The notes under the pieces were generated by a model that was not told where the DNA came from, searched no databases, and was given only the letters and a program-made list of their open reading frames with translations. Shown piece by piece: positions 59,360-64,000 of a stretch of 64,000 bases of DNA. Within the stretch, counting starts at the first letter, position 1. The number at the start of each line of letters is the position of its first letter. The stretch is from assembly GCF_005405065.1 (NCBI RefSeq), contig NZ_BJDI01000015.1:16824-80823 (forward strand), given 5' to 3'. This stretch comes from Lactiplantibacillus nangangensis. GTDB lineage: Bacteria > Bacillota > Bacilli > Lactobacillales > Lactobacillaceae. The translations under genes were made by a program, and so were the position numbers.

Positions 59360-59388
59360 AGCTTTATAATAAGACTTATTATAAAGCT
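59360..59388. promoter_or_regulatory. Palindromic operator upstream of the NAD(P)-binding protein gene
   Basis: A perfect 14-bp palindrome with a 1-nt centre (59360-59373 with 59375-59388) contains TATAAT and lies 14 nt before ATG 59403. A dimeric repressor bound here would block transcription or its start. Confidence 0.6.
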
Positions 59389-59402
59389 GGGAAGTGACAC
59401 AG

Positions 59403-60041
59403 ATGAAAGTATTTGTAATTGGAGCTCATGGTCAAATTGGTAAGAAAATCGTTTCTAAGTTGGTGGCACAAGGTGATCAAGTTTATGCTGGGATTCGCCA
59501 TCCGGAACAGGCGGAAGCCTTTGAAGATGCTGGTGCCCAACCAGTTAGCTTTAACTTGTTAGAACAACCAGCCGAATTAGCGGAAGCTTTTAAAGAAATG
59601 GACGCAATCGTGTTTGCCGCTGGTTCAGGCGGTCAAACCGGTTATGATATGACTTTAATGATCGACCTCGATGGGGCAGTCAAATCTATGCAGGCGGCCG
59701 AATTAGCGCACGTCAAACGCTATGTCATCGTGAGTGCTGAATTTACGGCCGACCGTGCCAAGTGGCCAAATTCACTGAAGCCTTACTACGTGGCAAAGTT
59801 TTATGCGGATGATTGGCTCAAAAATCGGACCCAGTTGGCTTACACGATCCTTCAACCAGGCACGTTAGTCAATGATGCGGGCACGGGTAAAGTAACCGTC
59901 AACCCTGGAGTCGGTGGAGAAATCACGCGTGATGATGTGGCAACGTTTGCCGTCAAAACTTTAAGTGCTGATCAAACGATTGGTAAGACAATTGCCTTGA
60001 TCAATGGTGAAACAGCGATTGCTGACGCTGTTAAAGCCTAA
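59403..60041 (+). CDS. NAD(P)-binding atypical SDR/NmrA-like protein
   Basis: The 212-aa protein starts with a Rossmann motif VIGAHGQIGKKIV and has AAGSGGQTG and YVIVSAEF blocks, matching YhfK/YwnB-like atypical short-chain reductases. A redox or stress-sensing role is inferred. ATG 59403 was chosen over an upstream GTG (59394). A palindromic operator and a terminator flank it. Confidence 0.85.
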   Translation: MKVFVIGAHGQIGKKIVSKLVAQGDQVYAGIRHPEQAEAFEDAGAQPVSFNLLEQPAELAEAFKEMDAIVFAAGSGGQTGYDMTLMIDLDGAVKSMQAAELAHVKRYVIVSAEFTADRAKWPNSLKPYYVAKFYADDWLKNRTQLAYTILQPGTLVNDAGTGKVTVNPGVGGEITRDDVATFAVKTLSADQTIGKTIALINGETAIADAVKA

Positions 60042-60045
60042 CTAA

Positions 60046-60093
60046 AAATGGTTCACAGACTTCATTTTGACAGAGTCTGCGAACCATTTTTTT
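60046..60093. terminator. Terminator
   Basis: A 16-bp stem with one mismatch (60046-60061 with 60074-60089) followed by T on the plus strand; it also overlaps the end of the convergent small gene. Confidence 0.85.
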
Positions 60094-60223
60094 AATTGCT
60101 ATGATTTCGATTACTGAATAGCCAAGCACCAACGGCAATCCCAATGATTAGGATTAGTAGCCAAAATGTGCCACCAAACCACATGAAAGGCATGCCGTGA
60201 CCAAAAGTCCAACCACCACACAT
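60092..60223 (-). CDS. 43-aa Gly/Trp-rich membrane peptide
   Basis: The 43-aa frame begins MCGGWTFGHGMPFMWFGG, followed by one helix (FWLLILIIGIAVGAWLF). Similar glycine/tryptophan-rich small proteins exist in lactobacilli, with no known function. The ribosome site (GTGGTGACG) is weak. The stop codon lies in the terminator of the convergent gene. Confidence 0.5.
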   Translation of the reverse strand: MCGGWTFGHGMPFMWFGGTFWLLILIIGIAVGAWLFSNRNHSN

Positions 60224-60297
60224 TGTGCGTCACCACTTTCAATTAATTAGTACTCTGAGTATAACGTCTTGATCTGTGGTAGGTCTACTTTTTAGCC

Positions 60298-61167
60298 TTA
60301 AGCTAATTGCGCTGCGAGCTGAGCTTGTTGATCAGCGGTCAATGGCAGGATTGGTAAGCGGGGCTGCCCAACTAAAATTTTCCGTTGGTTCAATGCTGCT
60401 TTGACGGGCGCTGGTGATGGTGAACTAAATAGCGCGGCCATCTTTGGCATTAATTGTCGTTGGAGCTGACCAGCCATTTGCCAGTCACCGTGGGCTAATT
60501 TAGCATACATCTCGGCAAGCTCGTCGCCAAAAATGTGACTAGCCACCGAAATGACACCGTTAGCCCCTAATACTTTTGCCGTTAATGCCTGGGTGTCTTC
60601 ACCGGTATACACGTTGAAATCGGCTGGGGCTTGTTCAATGATTGCAGCCAACTCTTCTAAAGAGGTGCACTGCTTGATGCCAATAATATTAGGATTCTTG
60701 GCAAGGGTCAAGACCGTGTCCACGTTCATTTTAACGACGACCCGACCCGGAATATTATAGATCATGATTGGTAAACCACCTTTTTCGGCGATGGCCGTGA
60801 AGTGGGCGAGCATCCCAGCTTGATCGGGTTTGTTGTATGGTGGCACGACAACGAGGGCCGCATCGATGCCAACAATCTGACTGACACGCCGCGTAAAGGC
60901 AATCGTGCCGGCGGTATTATTTGTGCCGGTATTGGCCATAATTGGCACGCGGCCATCGACAAATTTGGCAGTCTCCTGGAATAAGGTGAGTTTTTCATCA
61001 TCGGTCAAAGTTGGCCCTTCACCTGTCGTGCCGCCAACCAAGAGGCCTTCGGTGTGGTGAGCGATTAAATAGTCGATTAAGCATGCCAAACGGTCGTAAT
61101 CAACTTGCCCCTGATCGTCAAATGGGGTGACCATGGCAGTCATAATAGTTGCGTCAGTAAATTTCAT
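60298..61167 (-). CDS. dapA: 4-hydroxy-tetrahydrodipicolinate synthase
   Basis: The 289-aa TIM-barrel lyase has GGTTGEGPTLT (pyruvate carboxyl site), IYNIPGRV (catalytic tyrosine) and IIGIKQC (Schiff-base lysine). It condenses pyruvate with aspartate semialdehyde in the lysine/diaminopimelate pathway. ATG 61167 follows TTGGAGG; an ATG 30 nt upstream is rejected. It lies 16 nt after an aminotransferase gene, probably of the same pathway. Confidence 0.9.
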   Translation of the reverse strand: MKFTDATIMTAMVTPFDDQGQVDYDRLACLIDYLIAHHTEGLLVGGTTGEGPTLTDDEKLTLFQETAKFVDGRVPIMANTGTNNTAGTIAFTRRVSQIVGIDAALVVVPPYNKPDQAGMLAHFTAIAEKGGLPIMIYNIPGRVVVKMNVDTVLTLAKNPNIIGIKQCTSLEELAAIIEQAPADFNVYTGEDTQALTAKVLGANGVISVASHIFGDELAEMYAKLAHGDWQMAGQLQRQLMPKMAALFSSPSPAPVKAALNQRKILVGQPRLPILPLTADQQAQLAAQLA

Positions 61168-61183
61168 CTTAAAATCCTCCAAA

Positions 61184-62350
61184 TTAGTGTGATTCAAAGT
61201 CTGTGAGCCAAGTCGCTAAGCGATTCATGCTGTCGCGCAGGGCTGACTGACTCGCGGCATAACTGATGCGAAACCAGCCTTCACCAGTGGTACCAAATGC
61301 TGATCCGGGAATGACGGCGACTTGGGCTTGTTGCGCAAGTTGCGTGGCGAAGTCCCAACTAGTCCCTTGAAAGTTAGCGGGAACTTGGGCAAATAAATAG
61401 AACGCACCGCTCGGATAAACATAATTAATGCCAATTTCACTCAGACGAGCGACTAAATAATCGCGTCGTTGTTTATAAATGGCCCGCATTTTGGGACCAT
61501 CATCAAGGCCATTTGTCAGGGCTTCAATGCCAGCGACTTGGCTGATTGAGCTTGTCGACGTGACTAAATATTGATGGGTTTTCTTCATCTCATCAACTAA
61601 GGCTTGTGGTGCCATAATTAAGCCTATCCGCCAGCCGGTCATCGCGTGAGACTTGGAAAGGCCGTTGATCGTAATTGTCTTTTCGGGGTAAAGGGTGCCC
61701 ATCGCAGTATGCGGTTGATCGTAGGTGATTTCACTATAAATCTCATCACTGATGACGATTAGCCCAGCTTGGCGAATCACCGTAACCAATGCCATTAGTT
61801 CTGCTTTGGAATAAGTGACGCCGGTAGGGTTTGTCGGATAATTTAAAATAATGGCTTTTAAGTGTTGTCCCGTGTGTGCTTGAATCGTGGCCGCTAACTT
61901 GGCTGGGGTGAGCTTGTACCCACTTTGCGTTGTATCGATGGGCACTAAGTTAGCGTGCGCCATGGCGACGACCGGTGCATAGCTCGTATAACTCGGCGTG
62001 GGCAACAAGACGCCGTCACCGGGATTGAGGATAGTGAGCAACGCGGTCGCGACGGCTTCGGTAGCACCAACCGTGGCGATGATCTCGCTAGGCGCGTAAG
62101 TCAGACCATATTTTTGATTAAAATAGCGACTGGCGGCGACTTGTAATTTTTGAAAACCCATTAAAGGGGAATAATGACTGAAATCGTGCTGAATGGCTTG
62201 AATACCAGCTTTTTTGATGTGTTCGGGGGTCGGCAAATCTGGTTCGCCTACAGTTAGTTTAATAATATCCGGGATATCGCTGATGGCTTCGTCAAAGCGT
62301 CGAATACCGGAAACTTGAATTTTTTTAATAATCTCATTGGTATCAGTCAT
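61184..62350 (-). CDS. Class I/II aminotransferase
   Basis: The 388-aa PLP enzyme has the lysine in TINGLSKSHAMTGWRIG, NYPTNPTG and SDEIYSEI for cofactor binding, and FRISYA with the carboxylate arginine. Family: aromatic amino acid or N-acetyl-diaminopimelate aminotransferase (AraT/PatA). Linkage to dapA favours lysine/DAP synthesis, but aromatic activity is possible. ATG 62350 follows GAGAGGAAG. Divergent from a MocR regulator. Confidence 0.88.
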   Translation of the reverse strand: MTDTNEIIKKIQVSGIRRFDEAISDIPDIIKLTVGEPDLPTPEHIKKAGIQAIQHDFSHYSPLMGFQKLQVAASRYFNQKYGLTYAPSEIIATVGATEAVATALLTILNPGDGVLLPTPSYTSYAPVVAMAHANLVPIDTTQSGYKLTPAKLAATIQAHTGQHLKAIILNYPTNPTGVTYSKAELMALVTVIRQAGLIVISDEIYSEITYDQPHTAMGTLYPEKTITINGLSKSHAMTGWRIGLIMAPQALVDEMKKTHQYLVTSTSSISQVAGIEALTNGLDDGPKMRAIYKQRRDYLVARLSEIGINYVYPSGAFYLFAQVPANFQGTSWDFATQLAQQAQVAVIPGSAFGTTGEGWFRISYAASQSALRDSMNRLATWLTDFESH

Positions 62351-62447
62351 GTTAAAACTTCCTCTCATCATGATTAATGTTTATAATAGGCAACAATTGA
62401 CTTGATTAAAAGTGACAGTTTTGTCAAAAATGAAAGGACAGTTTGTG

Positions 62448-63824
62448 ATGCCTCTTGATCGAAAGGCGGCCACACCGCTCTATTTGCAGTTGTATCAGCT
62501 TTTACGTGACAGTTATGAGCCCCAAAAATCAGCGCAACAAAAATTATGGTCGATTCGCAAGCAAGCGCAAAATATGCATGTTTCGAAAACGACCGTTGAG
62601 CAGGCTTATGATCAATTGATTGCGGAAGGCTATGTTTATACCATTCCGGGGAGTGGTTATTATTTTAATGATTTGCAACATTGGCCCGCCGCCCGTCAAC
62701 CCACGTTGCCACCTGTGACGCCAAGTATCCCCGCAACGCCGGTAAAATATGATTTTCGTTATGGGCTGACAGAAGTTTTAACGCCCAGTTGGAATGGCTG
62801 GAAAAAGGCGGTTCGAGCGGCCTTACGTCAGACTGAGGAACAACCGGCCGCGCTCTATCCAGATGCGCAGGGTTTATTAACGTTACGCCAACAGTTGGTG
62901 ACCTATTTACGCCAAACCCGTGGCGTGCAATGTCGGGCCGACCAAATTGTGATTACGAATGGCCCCAAGTCAGGTTTAGAATTGTTGCTCAGTTTATTGC
63001 CAGCCGGAACTGTGGGCATCGAGAATCCAGGTTATCGTGGGCTGACTGACTTGGCGGCGGGGTATGATCAACAAACAGTCTGCATCCCTGTGACGGAAAA
63101 AGGGATCGATCTGACGACACTTAAACGGTTACGTCCCCAGCTGGTTTATGTGACTCCAGCCCATCAATTTCCGCTGGGCTACGGCTTACCAATCGCCCAG
63201 CGGTTGGATTTATTGCAATGGGCAGCGACCGAACAGGGTCTAATTGTCGAGGATGATTATGACAGTGAATACCGCTACGACGCCCATCCGCTGCCAGCGT
63301 TGCAGTCATTAGCGACGGCTGACCAAGTGGCTTATTTAGGCACGTTTGCCAAGGGGATTGACCCGACTTCACGGATGGGGTATGTGGTGTTGCCGCAACA
63401 CTTATTGACCAAGTATCATCAGCGTTACCAATATCGTTCGGCCATGGTCGCTGGCTTGGTGCAGCAGGCGATGGTCAATTACTTTGAGAGTGGCGCTTAT
63501 TACCGACATCTTAGCCGTAGTCGGGCTTTGAATCGGCAGAAGTATCAGTTGCTGGCGCACAGCTTTAGTCAAACGTCAGCGGTACAGCCGATTTTAACGG
63601 GCGCCGGGCTACATTTAGTTATCCGAGTACCGCAAGTTGAACAGGCAACTTTAATGGCAGCATTGGAAGCACGGTCGATTCGTATTTATCCATTGGACTC
63701 AAATTGGGAGCACATGCCAACCCACGATTACTATTTGCTTGGGTTTACGGCGTTAAGTTTGGTTGAACTAAAGCAGGCGTTACCTAAGTTGATCATGACC
63801 TGTGAACGGCTAGCTTCAGCTTGA
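62448..63824 (+). CDS. MocR-type GntR regulator with aminotransferase domain
   Basis: The 458-aa protein has an N-terminal winged helix (residues 8-75: PLYLQLYQLL, VSKTTVEQAYDQLIAEGYV) and a class I aminotransferase-like domain with the PLP lysine in YLGTFAKGIDPTSRMGYV. Such proteins sense PLP or amino compounds and often control the divergent gene. Here the divergent genes are the aminotransferase and dapA. ATG 62448 was chosen over GTG 62412. Its stop codon abuts a fragment of the structured element. Confidence 0.88.
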   Translation: MPLDRKAATPLYLQLYQLLRDSYEPQKSAQQKLWSIRKQAQNMHVSKTTVEQAYDQLIAEGYVYTIPGSGYYFNDLQHWPAARQPTLPPVTPSIPATPVKYDFRYGLTEVLTPSWNGWKKAVRAALRQTEEQPAALYPDAQGLLTLRQQLVTYLRQTRGVQCRADQIVITNGPKSGLELLLSLLPAGTVGIENPGYRGLTDLAAGYDQQTVCIPVTEKGIDLTTLKRLRPQLVYVTPAHQFPLGYGLPIAQRLDLLQWAATEQGLIVEDDYDSEYRYDAHPLPALQSLATADQVAYLGTFAKGIDPTSRMGYVVLPQHLLTKYHQRYQYRSAMVAGLVQQAMVNYFESGAYYRHLSRSRALNRQKYQLLAHSFSQTSAVQPILTGAGLHLVIRVPQVEQATLMAALEARSIRIYPLDSNWEHMPTHDYYLLGFTALSLVELKQALPKLIMTCERLASA

Positions 63825-63872
63825 ACCGGTCCCACGACCGCATGTTATTAGTGGCGATTGGAGACGGGAACC
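63825..63872 (-). repeat. 5' fragment of the large structured element
   Basis: On the minus strand, 63826-63844 is identical in 19 bases to the copy at 7205 (CATGCGGTCGTGGGACCGG), with weaker similarity upstream. The rest of the element is missing; the sequence stops at the MocR stop codon. Confidence 0.65.
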
Positions 63873-63934
63873 AGCACCATAGTTAAACGCAAAAAGGTCG
63901 GTCATTACTGCGAAAAAACAGTATGTACTAGTCC

Positions 63935-64000
63935 CTGTCAAGTTGACAGATGAAATAATATAATTTTGCGAGTGTTGCTTAAGCGGCTTCACTGCGGTAT
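63935..64000 (-). mobile_element. Edge of another IS3-family element
   Basis: TCCCTGTCAAGTTGACAGATGAAATAAT resembles the left end of the IS at 20262 (TCCGTGTCAAGTAGACA and so on). The element runs out of the window. Limits on the left are approximate. Confidence 0.65.
63979..64000 (-). CDS. IS3-family transposase, last residues
   Basis: On the minus strand the frame reads YRSEAA then stop, aligning with the OrfB end YRNHAVKKIA of the IS at 20308. Only the C-terminal tail is in the window. Confidence 0.55.

Overview
The window looks like chromosome of a lactic acid bacterium of the Lactiplantibacillus plantarum group. The evidence is gene order and protein style: purEKCSQLFMNHD, pyrRBC-carAB-pyrDFE, rexBA, an alpha-type carbonic anhydrase, a MetE-like protein behind a T-box, and low-to-moderate GC codon use. 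Species cannot be fixed from sequence alone.

Layout. (1) 1-8,000: the tail of a LytTR response regulator, a DUF915 hydrolase, carbonic anhydrase, a tyrosine phosphatase with lipoate ligase, and two flavin reductases. The second reductase carries a PAS-like domain and a tail of four VSGAS motifs. (2) 8,033-19,391: a complete de novo purine operon from one strong promoter. (3) 19,350-31,952: about 12.5 kb of AT-rich accessory DNA bounded by a perfect 45-bp direct repeat of the purD 3' end. It holds an IS3-family element, IS3 and IS982 remnants, a decayed bacteriocin export locus, an Rgg-like regulator, a 15-aa Trp-rich peptide gene, a peptide-type kinase/regulator pair, an ABC exporter followed by a lanthipeptide-like precursor, and a secreted glycine-zipper protein with a small membrane partner. 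(4) 31,965-41,100: T-box-controlled MetE-like gene, an XRE/DUF3278 pair, two purine permeases (one behind a purine riboswitch), a PucR regulator and an S41 lipoprotein. (5) 41,112-50,759: pyrimidine operon with two PyrR attenuators. (6) 50,924-64,000: rexBA, small membrane and metabolic genes, an aminotransferase-dapA pair divergent from a MocR regulator, and the edge of another IS3 element.

The core genes form two connected nucleotide circuits: de novo purine and pyrimidine synthesis, plus purine salvage transport. The accessory block reads as a degraded bacteriocin/signalling island: the C39 exporter is broken, while the peptide sensor, the second exporter and several small peptides remain open.

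The most unusual signals are not ordinary genes. Two families of intergenic elements recur in the window. In each, stem arms differ between copies but stay complementary within each copy, as expected of conserved RNA (or DNA) structure. Other leads are the att-like purD repeat, a 47-aa peptide with two SxxSxxC motifs, the 15-aa peptide, the repeated flavinylation-like motifs, and two genes whose apparent start codons are ATA and ATC. No tRNA, rRNA, CRISPR array or integrase gene was seen.
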